This document shows positions 43,362 through 51,353 of a DNA stretch of 64,000 nucleotides, piece after piece. Position numbers and translations under genes: made by a program. A model generated the notes under the pieces. It was not told the DNA's origin. It ran no database searches and saw only the letters and a program-made list of their open reading frames with translations. Positions within the stretch are counted from its first letter, which is position 1, and each line of letters starts with the position of its first letter. Source of the stretch: Cryobacterium sp. Y11 (GTDB taxonomy: Bacteria > Actinomycetota > Actinomycetes > Actinomycetales > Microbacteriaceae); contig NZ_PJJO01000054.1 of the NCBI RefSeq assembly GCF_002929535.1, forward strand, positions 124,001-188,000, given 5' to 3'.

Positions 43362-43800
43362 ATGACGATCGGGGGTGGGGCAGAGCGCCTGAGCGTGCTT
43401 GGTTCTCGCCTCGGCCGGCTGCCGGTTCCTCGGGCAGGGCTTCATCCCGCGCTCTGGGCGGTGGCCCTGTTCGGGTTCGGGCCGCTGTCGTTCATTTTGC
43501 AGGTGGCTTACGCCGAGAGCCTGTTTCTGGTCCTGGTCTTTGCGAGCCTGTGGATGATGCTGTCGAAGCGGTATCTGCTAATGATTCCATTCGCCGTGAT
43601 GGCCGCGTTCACCCGGCCTGGTGTGCTCGCGCTGTCGCTGGCACTCGCAATCATGCTGGTGCTGCACTGGCGCGAACGAGATCGATTCGCGTGGAGTGAG
43701 CCCTGGGCAATCGTGGCCGCCGGGTTGATCATCGCGGCGACCGGGTTCGGGTGTGGTTGTCGCGGCGATCATGCTGCTCTGGTCCATTGGTTACCCCTGA
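43362..43800 (+). pseudogene. Remnant of a PIG-V-like mannosyltransferase/membrane glycosyltransferase
   Basis: The frame from 43362 carries HPALWAVALFGFGPLSFILQ, VAYAESLFLVLVFASLWMML and FAVMAAFTRPGVLALSLALA, the central membrane region of PIG-V-like mannosyltransferases. These proteins are normally 400 or more residues with an N-terminal acceptor loop, which is absent. After about 43740 the sense shifts frame: GVVVAAIMLLWSIGYP then stop, a plausible original C-terminus. So the gene has lost its 5' part and probably an internal segment. A truncated but expressed membrane protein of 183 residues is the alternative. Confidence 0.6.
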
Positions 43801-43870
43801 GCCGTGACTTTCAGTCGCCGAGTCGTGAGTTTTAACTCATTCAAATCGGGTTCAAACTCACGGCGCGACG
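43798..43870. repeat. GTGAGTTT palindromic intergenic element, copy 1
   Basis: CGTGAGTTT (43825-43833) pairs with AAACTCACG (43854-43862) around a 20-base loop and is preceded by a degenerate left-arm copy GAGCCGTGACTTTCAGTC. The architecture (degenerate arm, arm, loop, inverted arm) is the same as at 50061-50142. It lies between the mannosyltransferase remnant and a convergent gene, so it may serve as a terminator. Confidence 0.65.
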
Positions 43871-43923
43871 GCTGCATAAGGGTAAAACTCGGGCCCAACG
43901 GGGGCTTCCCTGACCACAGCCCG

Positions 43924-44694
43924 TTAGCGCTCGATCGGCTCGCCGAACAGCACGAACAGCCAGATCACGATCGACAGGATCACCATCGACCACGTGATCA
44001 TGCCGAGGAACAGCCGGGTCGAGATCGAGGGGCGTGGCGCTGGTGTGCCACCCGGTTCGACAATGGGATCATCGCGTAGCGAATGGCGCACCTGGCTCCA
44101 GATCGCCGGAACGAGCACGAGCAGCGCCGAGACGATCACGATCACCAGCGCTGACACGGTGAAGAGCGACTGCGCGGAGTCCGTCCACAGGCTCAGGCCG
44201 ATGGGGAGGGCGAAGCCCAGCAGGGCGGCGACCACGACCATCCAGGCGCGCGGGCGCACCCTCGCCAGGGAAGACAGAAACGTCGGCATCAGCACCGCGC
44301 CGATGAACACGACCGCGAACATCGAGAGTGTGGGCAGGTCGACGCTGACCGCCTCACCCTGCACGAGAGGCAGCGCTGAAACCAGGAACCCGATGAGCCC
44401 GAGCACTCCGAGACCCGCCCGCAGCCCCGCACCATTTACGGCTTTTCGCGGGATGGTCGGCAGATCGAGCTCATCCGCATAGCGTTTGGGACTGCCGAAG
44501 CACTCCTCGGCGCTCGTGCCGGCATCGGCGAGAAACTCCCGGGCGCTGGCCACAGCATCGCCAATGGCGCTGCCCGGCACCGCGAGCAGCCGCAGTTCGA
44601 TGGTGAATTCATCGAACCAGGTGGCGTCATCCGTCTTCGCCGAGCGGATGCCGGTGCTGCCGTTGTCAGAATCGCACGGGTTGCTGGTCGTCAT
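43924..44694 (-). CDS. HAAS-domain-type membrane protein, paralogue 2
   Basis: A 256-residue protein. The N-terminal cytosolic part has WFDEFTIELRLLAVPGSAIG then REFLADAGTSAEECFGSPKR, a helical HAAS-like (DUF1700-type) region that in PadR-linked proteins packs near the regulator. At least five membrane helices follow, then a short C-terminal segment. The start at 44694 (MTTSNPCDSDN) is supported by an upstream GAAAGGnCCGGCCGAATC block shared with the paralogue; an upstream ATG at 44730 overlaps the paralogue's stop. Function unknown. Confidence 0.75.
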   Translation of the reverse strand: MTTSNPCDSDNGSTGIRSAKTDDATWFDEFTIELRLLAVPGSAIGDAVASAREFLADAGTSAEECFGSPKRYADELDLPTIPRKAVNGAGLRAGLGVLGLIGFLVSALPLVQGEAVSVDLPTLSMFAVVFIGAVLMPTFLSSLARVRPRAWMVVVAALLGFALPIGLSLWTDSAQSLFTVSALVIVIVSALLVLVPAIWSQVRHSLRDDPIVEPGGTPAPRPSISTRLFLGMITWSMVILSIVIWLFVLFGEPIER

Positions 44695-44729
44695 GATTCG
44701 GCCGGGCCTTTCTATTGCGAGATCGGGCA

Positions 44730-45611
44730 TTACTGGTTGTCCGGGGAGAAGACGAAGATGAGGACGAAGCTGCCGGCGCCATAAAACACCATCATCCAGT
44801 TCGTGACCACGACAAAGAAGCGCGACCCCAGCGATGGGCGCTGATCGGACTCCGCGCCCGGTTGCAGGATGGGATCGTCACTGAGATTGTGGCGCACCTG
44901 ATTCCAGATGGATGGCCCCACCAGCAGAATTCCGGCTCCGATGGCAATCGGCAGCGCGGGAACGGTGAACAGTACCGCTTGCCCCCACCACACGCTGAGC
45001 AGAACGGGACCGGCGCCGCCGACCAAAATCCCAGCGAAAATCATCCCCACCACCACGGGGCGTGAACGCGCGCGCAACAGTACCGGGATAACTCTCGGTA
45101 TCAAAGGCAACATCAGGGCCATCGCCACGAGGGACACGAGCATCCACACTCTAACGGCCAAGTCGTCGTCGCCGCTCGCGAGGGGGAACGACGTCTGGCC
45201 GAAAACGACCAGCCCGATCACCCCGATCCCAGTGGTGAGCGCGACCTCATTGGTCTTGGCTGTGGCCACGGCCGGCAGGTCAAGCTTCGCGGCGTAGCGT
45301 TTGGGGCTCCCAAAGGACTCCTCGGCGCTCGTCCCGGCATCGGCGAGAAACTCGCGGGCGCTGGCCACGGTATCGCCAATGGCAGCGCCGCTGACATCGA
45401 GCAGGCGCAGTTCGATCGTGAGATCCTCGAGCCAGGCTGCGTTGTCGGTCTCTCGTGCGGTCTCGTCCAAGCGGATGCCGGTGGGTTTGCCAGGCGCAGC
45501 GGCGTCGCCCGGGATAGCGCCGCCCGCAACGGTGCTCTGTGAATCGGCGGTGCGTGACGTACCGCTGCCGAAATCGCTGTTGTCGTGATCGCGTGGGTTG
45601 CTGGTCGTCAT
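44730..45611 (-). CDS. HAAS-domain-type membrane protein, paralogue 1
   Basis: A 293-residue protein homologous over its whole length to the next gene: same first residues (MTTSNP), same helical domain (LADAGTSAEESFGSPKRYAA) and same membrane layout. It differs by a longer acidic linker after the start. The ATG overlaps the PadR stop (ATGA), so regulator and membrane protein are co-translated. PadR/HAAS pairs are common in Gram-positives and often tied to envelope stress or transport; no specific role can be given. Confidence 0.78.
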   Translation of the reverse strand: MTTSNPRDHDNSDFGSGTSRTADSQSTVAGGAIPGDAAAPGKPTGIRLDETARETDNAAWLEDLTIELRLLDVSGAAIGDTVASAREFLADAGTSAEESFGSPKRYAAKLDLPAVATAKTNEVALTTGIGVIGLVVFGQTSFPLASGDDDLAVRVWMLVSLVAMALMLPLIPRVIPVLLRARSRPVVVGMIFAGILVGGAGPVLLSVWWGQAVLFTVPALPIAIGAGILLVGPSIWNQVRHNLSDDPILQPGAESDQRPSLGSRFFVVVTNWMMVFYGAGSFVLIFVFSPDNQ

Positions 45612-45952
45612 GATTCGGCCGGCCCTTTCTGCAAGTGGTCGTGCACGGTGGTGGAGAAGAGTTGCCAGTGCGCGGCCTGGTCTGTGAGCTCCTGCTGTCC
45701 GGCGTCGGTGAGCGAGAAGTATTTGCGCCCCGGTCCCCCGGCGCCCGGTCGCCATTCGGCGGCGATCCAGCCGGCGGCTTCAAAACGGGTGAGCAGCGGA
45801 TAGAGCGTGCCGCCTTTGATAGCGCCAAAGCCCGCGGTTTCGAGCGCGGTAGCGATCGCGTAGCCGTAGGTCGGGCCGGGCGCGAGCGTGCGGAGCACGC
45901 TGAGGCCGAGGGCGGCGCGCATCCACTCGGCTGGCCAGGGTTTGAGTTGCAT
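45608..45952 (-). CDS. PadR family transcriptional regulator
   Basis: A 114-residue winged-helix regulator: LGLSVLRTLAPGPTYGYAIA is the recognition-helix region, and GAIKGGTLYPLLTRFEAAGW with GRKYFSLTDAGQQEL forms the wing. This is the PadR-s1 class, which usually acts as a repressor of an adjacent operon. A perfect GACTATATAGTC palindrome abuts its start codon, suggesting autorepression. Co-translated with two membrane proteins. Confidence 0.92.
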   Translation of the reverse strand: MQLKPWPAEWMRAALGLSVLRTLAPGPTYGYAIATALETAGFGAIKGGTLYPLLTRFEAAGWIAAEWRPGAGGPGRKYFSLTDAGQQELTDQAAHWQLFSTTVHDHLQKGPAES

Positions 45953-45964
45953 GACTATATAGTC
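45953..45964 (-). promoter_or_regulatory. GACTATATAGTC palindrome, probable PadR operator
   Basis: A perfect 12-bp palindrome lying directly upstream of the PadR ATG, in an AT-rich patch of otherwise GC-rich DNA. Its position over or just after the transcription start fits a PadR self-repression site. Confidence 0.55.
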
Positions 45965-46058
45965 TCACTAGCTAGCCAGGCTGTCTACTCGGACCGCATA
46001 TCGCCCCCGCCCGGCGCGGCACGGACGCCGCGCTGAAACTCAGCAACCCGCCTCTTTT

Positions 46059-46077
46059 GCGAATGATTACCATTCTC
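46059..46077 (+). promoter_or_regulatory. Fur-box-like operator of the iron/heme importer
   Basis: GCGAATGATTACCATTCTC matches the classical 19-bp Fur consensus GATAATGATAATCATTATC at about 14 positions and is an inverted repeat (GAATG-N5-CATTC). It lies 16 bp before the permease ATG, beside TCATATAAGG, which could be a -10 box. Iron-dependent repression by a Fur/DtxR-type regulator is inferred; a Zur-type site is possible. Confidence 0.6.
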
Positions 46078-46093
46078 ATATAAGGTTGCCATC

Positions 46094-47107
46094 ATGTCTC
46101 GCGCCAGTACTCGCCGCGTGATCCTGCCCGTTCTGAGCGTGACACTGGTCGCCACTCTGGTCGCGGCGGTCTCAGTCGGGTCGGTATCGGTGCCACTCGA
46201 CGCGACGTTTTTTTCCCTTTACCGACTCCTCACCGGCGGCATCATCACGCCAGAGGCCAGCCTCATCACCGGCGTACGACTGCCCCGCGCCCTCGTCGCC
46301 CTGCTCGTTGGCGCCGCACTCGGTGTCGCCGGCGCGGTCATGCAGGCCGTCTTTCGCAACCCCCTGGCCGAACCGGGCATCACCGGAGTCTCGAGCGGCG
46401 CCGCCGTGGCAGCCGTTTTGCTCATCGTGACCGGCGCCGCCACCACGTCTCCGTGGACGCTGCCGCTCGGCGCCTTCATCGGCGCGCTGAGCGCCGTCGC
46501 CATCGTGCAGGTCGTCGCCCTCTCCTCCCGCCGTGAGGGCACCGCCACGCTGCTGCTGGTCGGCATCGCGCTCAACGCCTTTTTGGGCGCGATTGTCGCC
46601 GCTGCGCTGGCCAACGCTCGCAATCCCGACGATGTGCGTTCGGTCATTTTCTGGCTCAACGGTGACCTCACCGGCCGCACCATGCACGACGTACAGCTCG
46701 CCGTCGTGCCAATCTGCGCGGCCATCATCACGGTGCTGTTTTTCGGTCGCGACCTCAACCTGCTCCTGCTCGGTGAGGCCATCGCCCAGAGCAGCGGAGT
46801 CAACGTTCCCGTCGTGCGGCAAACCCTGCTCGTGCTTGCCGCCCTCATGACCGCCGCCGCGGTCTCAATCACCGGCGTCATCTCCTTCGTCGGCTTGGTC
46901 GTTCCACATGCCGTGCGCCTGGTTCTCGGCTCCGACCACCGCCTGCTCGTGCCGGCCAGCGCACTGACCGGCGCCATCTTTTTGCTGGTCGCCGACGTGG
47001 GAGCTCGCCTGCTGCTGCACCCAGTCGTGCTGCAAACCGGCACCATCACCGCCCTCATCGGTGCCCCGGTACTGCTCGCGCTTATTCTGCGCCGAAAGCG
47101 AGCCTGA
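46094..47107 (+). CDS. FecCD-family iron/heme/cobalamin ABC transporter permease
   Basis: A 337-residue permease with about ten membrane helices. RLPRALVALLVGAALGVAGA with QAVFRNPLAEPGITGVSSGA is the BtuC/FhuB signature, and GVISFVGLVVPHAVRLVLGS is the ATPase-coupling loop. The next gene begins within its stop codon. The Fur-like box upstream favours iron (siderophore or heme) over cobalamin. Confidence 0.92.
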   Translation: MSRASTRRVILPVLSVTLVATLVAAVSVGSVSVPLDATFFSLYRLLTGGIITPEASLITGVRLPRALVALLVGAALGVAGAVMQAVFRNPLAEPGITGVSSGAAVAAVLLIVTGAATTSPWTLPLGAFIGALSAVAIVQVVALSSRREGTATLLLVGIALNAFLGAIVAAALANARNPDDVRSVIFWLNGDLTGRTMHDVQLAVVPICAAIITVLFFGRDLNLLLLGEAIAQSSGVNVPVVRQTLLVLAALMTAAAVSITGVISFVGLVVPHAVRLVLGSDHRLLVPASALTGAIFLLVADVGARLLLHPVVLQTGTITALIGAPVLLALILRRKRA

Positions 47108-47931
47108 TGGGCGATCCCACCCCACTCGAAGCGCGCCACCTCAACGTTTTCTTTGGCGAACGCCAGGTGCTTCACGACCTCTCGCTGACCACAGCCCCGG
47201 GCCGCGTGCACGGTCTCATCGGCCCAAACGGCGCCGGCAAGTCCACTGTCCTGCGCGCACTGGCCGGGCTGGTGCGCATCCGCTCGGGCAACGTTTTGCT
47301 CGCCGGCCACACTCTTGCCCGTCTCTCCGCGCGCGAACGGGCACGCTCCATCGCGCTACTCCCCCAAGACACCGCCCTCGACGCAGACTTCACCGGCACC
47401 GAACTCGTTCTTATGGGGCGCTACGCCCGCCACGGCCGATTCGGCGCGCTCAACGCCCACGACGAGCGGATGGCCGCTGCCGCACTCACCCAGACCGGCG
47501 CCGCCGCGTGGGCCCACCGCGGCGTCGGAGCCCTCTCGGGCGGACAACGTCAACTCACCCAGCTCGCCCGCGCCCTCGCGCAAGAGCCGAGCGTTCTGCT
47601 GCTCGATGAGCCCACCTCCGCCCTCGACCTCAAATACCAGACGCAGGTGCTCGAGCTCATGCGCGCCCAGGCCGCGCGCGGCTGCACGGTCGTTGTCGTG
47701 TTGCACGACCTCACCCTTGCTGCTCGATATTGCGACGATCTCACCCTCATCAACGACGGCCGCGTGCACAGCCACGGTTCGGCCGCCCACGTTCTACAGC
47801 CGAGCGCACTCGCCACCGTCTACGGCATTGACGTGCACGTGGCGACCGATCCGGTCACCCAATCCCTGCGCGTGACCGCGCGTGAGCGCACCGCGCTCCA
47901 ACCCACGAATGACAAAGAAAGAGAATCATGA
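47107..47931 (+). CDS. Siderophore/heme ABC transporter ATP-binding protein
   Basis: A 274-residue ATPase: Walker A GPNGAGKST, signature GALSGGQRQLTQLARAL, Walker B VLLLDEPTSALDLKYQ, H-loop VLHDLTLAARYCD. The FepC/HmuV class is indicated by the partner permease and by SIALLPQDTALDADFTGTEL. It shares one base with the permease stop and overlaps the binding-protein start by four bases. Confidence 0.92.
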   Translation: MGDPTPLEARHLNVFFGERQVLHDLSLTTAPGRVHGLIGPNGAGKSTVLRALAGLVRIRSGNVLLAGHTLARLSARERARSIALLPQDTALDADFTGTELVLMGRYARHGRFGALNAHDERMAAAALTQTGAAAWAHRGVGALSGGQRQLTQLARALAQEPSVLLLDEPTSALDLKYQTQVLELMRAQAARGCTVVVVLHDLTLAARYCDDLTLINDGRVHSHGSAAHVLQPSALATVYGIDVHVATDPVTQSLRVTARERTALQPTNDKERES

Positions 47932-48926
47932 CCGGTTCCAAGACAACCTTCATTGCAACAATGGCCCTCGCCGTACTGTTCGCCACGACGTCGTGCGCGG
48001 AGCCGCCCGCGAACACGGCGCGCGACGAGGTGGCCAGCGCGGCGGCATCCGTTTCAGAAGAAAGCTGGCCGCGCACGGTGACCGTCGGTGAGAGTAGCGT
48101 GACGATTGCCGCCAAGCCCGTGCGCATCGCTGCTCTGAGCTCGGAGACCGGCGATCTCGCTCTTGCCCTGGCCGACCCGTCGCGGTTCGTCGCGATCGCG
48201 GCGGGCAGCGTTGCCGAGGGCACCGGCACCCAGCTCGCGGCGGCCGGTAAGGTCGGCACGGTGTTGCCAGCGGGCACAACGCCCGACCCCGAGCGGGTGC
48301 TCGCGCTCAACCCCGACCTCGTGCTGCTCACCGGGCGGCACGGCGGTGAGCAGCAAACGCAGAAGGTTCTCGAAGAGCTGGGCATTCCGGTGCTCGCTTT
48401 CAGCTCCGCCGACTTTGCCTCCCTCGGCGGTCTCGAAAACAGCATCGACGTGCTCGGCGCCGCCCTGGGGCAGCAGGCCGACGCCGATGCCCTGATCAGC
48501 GAGTTGCACGACATGACGGATGCCGTCATCGCGCAGGTCGCGGGGGTCACCGACAGTCCTCGGGTGCTCAGCCTGATGGCCCGCGGTGGAAAGGTGTTCA
48601 TTCTTTCGGCCGAGTCGATGCTGAACAGCCTCGTTGGCATAAGCGGCGGCGACGCCATCGCCGTGAGCAGCGATATCACGGCCGCCATTCCGGCCGACGT
48701 GGAGACCATTGTGGCGATGAACCCCGACGTTATTCTGGTCGAGGACTTTCAGGGTGCCGGGCTCGCACCGTTCGAGGCGCTGCTTGGCCACGCCGCCCTC
48801 GCCGCGGTTCCAGCAATTGTCGACTCCGAGGTGCATACCGTGTCGTCAACACTCGCCTCGGCGACCTCCGGGCTGAACACCGCAGACGGTCTTGCGGTGA
48901 TCGCGGAGCTGCTGCACGGGTTCTAA
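47928..48926 (+). CDS. Iron-siderophore/heme substrate-binding lipoprotein
   Basis: A 332-residue type III binding protein. The signal peptide (MTGSKTTFIATMALAVLFAT) ends at the lipobox TTSC. ALNPDLVLLTGRHGG and VAMNPDVILVEDFQG are the repeated TroA-like segments, and RVLSLMARGGKVFILSAESM starts the second lobe. The gene order permease-ATPase-binding protein is reversed relative to many iron operons but coupled by overlaps. The ligand (siderophore, heme or cobalamin) is not decided by sequence. Confidence 0.88.
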   Translation: MTGSKTTFIATMALAVLFATTSCAEPPANTARDEVASAAASVSEESWPRTVTVGESSVTIAAKPVRIAALSSETGDLALALADPSRFVAIAAGSVAEGTGTQLAAAGKVGTVLPAGTTPDPERVLALNPDLVLLTGRHGGEQQTQKVLEELGIPVLAFSSADFASLGGLENSIDVLGAALGQQADADALISELHDMTDAVIAQVAGVTDSPRVLSLMARGGKVFILSAESMLNSLVGISGGDAIAVSSDITAAIPADVETIVAMNPDVILVEDFQGAGLAPFEALLGHAALAAVPAIVDSEVHTVSSTLASATSGLNTADGLAVIAELLHGF

Positions 48927-48994
48927 GACGTCGCCCGCGCGTTCTTCTCCCGCGGTTCTTTCCCGCGTGTCAGCTCGCGCGTTTCAGCTCCCTC

Positions 48995-49049
48995 CGCCGA
49001 GCCGTGAGGTTCGCCCCGTTCGAATCGGGGCGAACCTCACGGTTCGGCG
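48995..49049. terminator. Long two-way terminator hairpin
   Basis: A 23-bp stem (48995-49017 with 49027-49049) with one G-T wobble and a 9-base loop, between the convergent binding-protein and mmsB genes. The arms contain GCCGAGCCGTGAGG, related to the GTGAGTTT elements elsewhere in the window. Confidence 0.75.
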
Positions 49050-49068
49050 ACGGGCGACGGGCGTCGGG

Positions 49069-49096
49069 CGTCACGCGTCACGCGTCACGCGTCACG
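49069..49096. repeat. 7-bp tandem repeat CGTCACG x4
   Basis: Four exact copies of CGTCACG. The mmsB stop codon lies in the last copy, so a change in copy number would mostly affect untranslated DNA. Confidence 0.8.
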
Positions 49097-49985
49097 CCAG
49101 CGTGCCGTCGACGAGCTTCACGATGATCGAGCAGTCCTTGCCGCCCTGACCCTGGTCGACCAGGCGCTGAAACAGCTGGGCAACGTGCGTGCCGATCTCG
49201 AGCGGCGTGTCGGTGGCGGCCGCGGCGGCGATCGCAAGGCCGATGTCCTTGTTGGCGAGCTCGGCCGTGAAGGTCGGCGCAAAGTCGCGGTTCACCGCCG
49301 CCGACGGCACCACGCCCTCGATCGGATACCAGGTACGCAGCGCCCAGCTATCGCCCGACGAAACGGATGCGATATCCCAGAAAACCTGCGGGTCTAGTCC
49401 CAGCCGATCGGCCAAAACAGCCCCCTCCGAGGTCGCGGCCAGATTGATGAACAGCATGAGGTTGTTGCAGATCTTCGCGGCCTGGCCGGTCGTTGCCCCG
49501 CCGGTCGGGATGATATTCGCCGCCATCGGCTGGATGTAGGTGGTCGCGTCGGCGACGGCATCCGCAACACCTCCGATCATGAAGGTGAGCGTGCCCTTTT
49601 CGGCGCCGGTGATGCCGCCAGAGACCGGGGCGTCGACCAAGCGAAAACCCGCTGCTTTTGCCGCGTCATGCAGGGCCTGGGACGATTCAATGTCGATCGT
49701 CGAAGATTCCACCAGCAGAGTCTTCGGGTCGGCGTTGGCGAACACTCCCGCGTCGCCGAAGTACACCGCGCGGGCGTGCTCGCCCTTGGGAAGCATGGTG
49801 AAGACGACGTCGGCGCCGGTGACGGCGTCCGCGATGCCGGTCGCGCGGGTCACGCCAGCGGCCACCGCAGCGTCGAGAGCCTCGGTGTTGAGGTCGAAGC
49901 CGCGCACGCTGTGCCCGGCCTTGATGAGGTTTGCCGTCATGGGACCGCCCATGTGGCCGAGTCCAATCCATCCGATGACCGCCAT
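49092..49985 (-). CDS. mmsB: 3-hydroxyisobutyrate dehydrogenase
   Basis: A 297-residue beta-hydroxyacid dehydrogenase that oxidises 3-hydroxyisobutyrate to methylmalonate semialdehyde in valine breakdown. GWIGLGHMGGPMTANLIKAG is the NAD motif, DAPVSGGITGAEKGTLTFM the substrate-binding loop, and GQAAKICNNL carries the catalytic lysine. The start at 49985 follows AAGGAG. Other valine-pathway genes are not adjacent, so a related hydroxyacid (tartronate semialdehyde, for example) cannot be excluded. Confidence 0.88.
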   Translation of the reverse strand: MAVIGWIGLGHMGGPMTANLIKAGHSVRGFDLNTEALDAAVAAGVTRATGIADAVTGADVVFTMLPKGEHARAVYFGDAGVFANADPKTLLVESSTIDIESSQALHDAAKAAGFRLVDAPVSGGITGAEKGTLTFMIGGVADAVADATTYIQPMAANIIPTGGATTGQAAKICNNLMLFINLAATSEGAVLADRLGLDPQVFWDIASVSSGDSWALRTWYPIEGVVPSAAVNRDFAPTFTAELANKDIGLAIAAAAATDTPLEIGTHVAQLFQRLVDQGQGGKDCSIIVKLVDGTLA

Positions 49986-50060
49986 GGCATAGCTCCTTCG
50001 CTCGTGCCGGGCGTCTATGCCCGTCCCGTACACGATGGCACAACTCGCGGGTCGGCCGCG

Positions 50061-50142
50061 CGCCGAGACGTGACTTTCGGTCACCGAGGTGTGAGTTTCA
50101 GCCCGAAAAAACGTTTCAACGGTGGCGAAACTCACACCTCGG
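50061..50142. repeat. GTGAGTTT palindromic intergenic element, copy 2
   Basis: CCGAGGTGTGAGTTTC (50084-50099) pairs perfectly over 16 bp with 50127-50142. A degenerate left-arm copy (GCCGAGACGTGACTTTCGGT, 50061-50080) precedes it. Same layout as the element at 43798. It lies upstream of mmsB, in a gap with no gene, so not every copy is a terminator. Confidence 0.7.
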
Positions 50143-50221
50143 CGCACGACGGGAGCACCCAAACCGTGCGCGGATGCTTAGCGCCCACGCCCACGCGGAG
50201 TCCGGGCCCACCCTACGAACA

Positions 50222-50272
50222 CGGGCCCAGTTTATAAGCTGGGCCCGCGGACGGGGCCCGGGCCCCGTCCGC
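50222..50272 (-). terminator. Tandem palindromes after the beta-lactamase-like gene
   Basis: Two abutting structures: CGGGCCCAG/CTGGGCCCG (50222-50230 and 50239-50247, loop tttataag) and a perfect 26-bp palindrome of 13-base arms (50247-50272). The palindrome begins one base after the stop codon of the minus-strand hydrolase gene. The first hairpin is a good terminator candidate; the second can form a cruciform or a long hairpin without a loop. Confidence 0.7.
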
Positions 50273-50273
50273 C

Positions 50274-51353
50274 TCAGTGCGCGTACTCCAGCAGGTCGGC
50301 GCCGAAAGCGCGCATGCCGTCCAGCACCGCGAGCCTCGCGGCGAGCCGGGAGTCGTCGAAGACGATCGAGACCGCGTAGGTCACGCCGGCCCGGGGACCA
50401 CGCAGAATTCCCACCTCGCTGCGCACTCCGGCATCCGTTCCCGTCTTGTTCACCATGAGCAGACCGAGGTCGTGCTCCCGATGCGCGAGCGGGTTGAGCC
50501 CGAAGGCGCTGGCGACCATGGACAGGTCGGAATTGAGCGACAGCCAGCCGATCACCCGGGCGCTCGACTCCGCATCGACGATTTCGCCGCGGGCGAGTGC
50601 GGTGAACAACCAGGTGAGTTCCTTGGCGCTGCCAACGGACAGCTGCGGGGCGTCATCCGGCCCACGCTTGTCGCGCACGAGATCGAGCAGGGCCGTGCGG
50701 CTCAGGCCGAGCTGTTCGGTGCGGGCGCGTACCGCGTGCAGCCCGACAGCTCGAATGAGCACGTTCGTGGCGAGGCTGTCGCTCGTCGCCCCGACGAGGG
50801 CTGCGAGATCGGCGACGCTTAAACGGGCGACCTGCAGGTGCTGCCAGACGCCCGAGTCGCTCACGGCATCGGCGGGAGTGCGTTCGAGCATCGTCGCGAG
50901 GCCAAATTCGGCGTCTTTCAGCCGAGCGGCCACCTCAATGAGCAGCAGCACTTTGCCGATGCTCGCGGTCGGCATCGATACGTGGTCATCGACCGAGAAC
51001 AGTACGCGCCCGGTCGCCAGATCGGTCGCCCGCGCCGACACCTGCACACCATTCAGGGCGAGGTCGCCTAGGGCGGCAAAGCCGCGGGCAAAGCTTTCGG
51101 GGGCCTCGGCGCCGCGGTGTTTACCACCGGACGTGACGGCATGGCGGGAATGGCCGAAGCCGCCATCATCCGCTTGGCTAGAAGCCGCATTCGGGCCGGA
51201 CCGATGCCCGCCGCTGTCGCCAAAACCAAAATCAGAACCACCCGCGGAACCGCTGGGAGAGACCACTGTTGGCTCATTCCCTTCTCGATCGCTGCGCACT
51301 CGATCTGCGCCCATTTGGCCAGAATCCTCGCGGTTTGCACCGACCACACTCAA
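50274..51353 (-). CDS. Class A beta-lactamase-related serine hydrolase
   Basis: A 359-residue protein with the penicillin-recognising fold. The nucleophile motif is PTASIGKVLLL (SxxK), the second motif reads SDSLATN (Ser-Asp-Ser where beta-lactamases have Ser-Asp-Asn), and KTG is in MVNKTGTDAGVRSEVG. The first ~95 residues are Gly/Ser-rich with no signal peptide in this frame, whereas a different frame over the same DNA encodes a hydrophobic leader. So the start is uncertain, or an N-terminal frameshift exists. Whether it hydrolyses beta-lactams is not predictable. Confidence 0.75.
   Translation of the reverse strand: MSVVGANREDSGQMGADRVRSDREGNEPTVVSPSGSAGGSDFGFGDSGGHRSGPNAASSQADDGGFGHSRHAVTSGGKHRGAEAPESFARGFAALGDLALNGVQVSARATDLATGRVLFSVDDHVSMPTASIGKVLLLIEVAARLKDAEFGLATMLERTPADAVSDSGVWQHLQVARLSVADLAALVGATSDSLATNVLIRAVGLHAVRARTEQLGLSRTALLDLVRDKRGPDDAPQLSVGSAKELTWLFTALARGEIVDAESSARVIGWLSLNSDLSMVASAFGLNPLAHREHDLGLLMVNKTGTDAGVRSEVGILRGPRAGVTYAVSIVFDDSRLAARLAVLDGMRAFGADLLEYAH

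Noticed and set aside
49018..49030. GTTCGAATC resembling a tRNA T-arm
   Set aside because: It is the loop of a 23-bp terminator hairpin; no acceptor stem, anticodon arm or CCA context exists around it.
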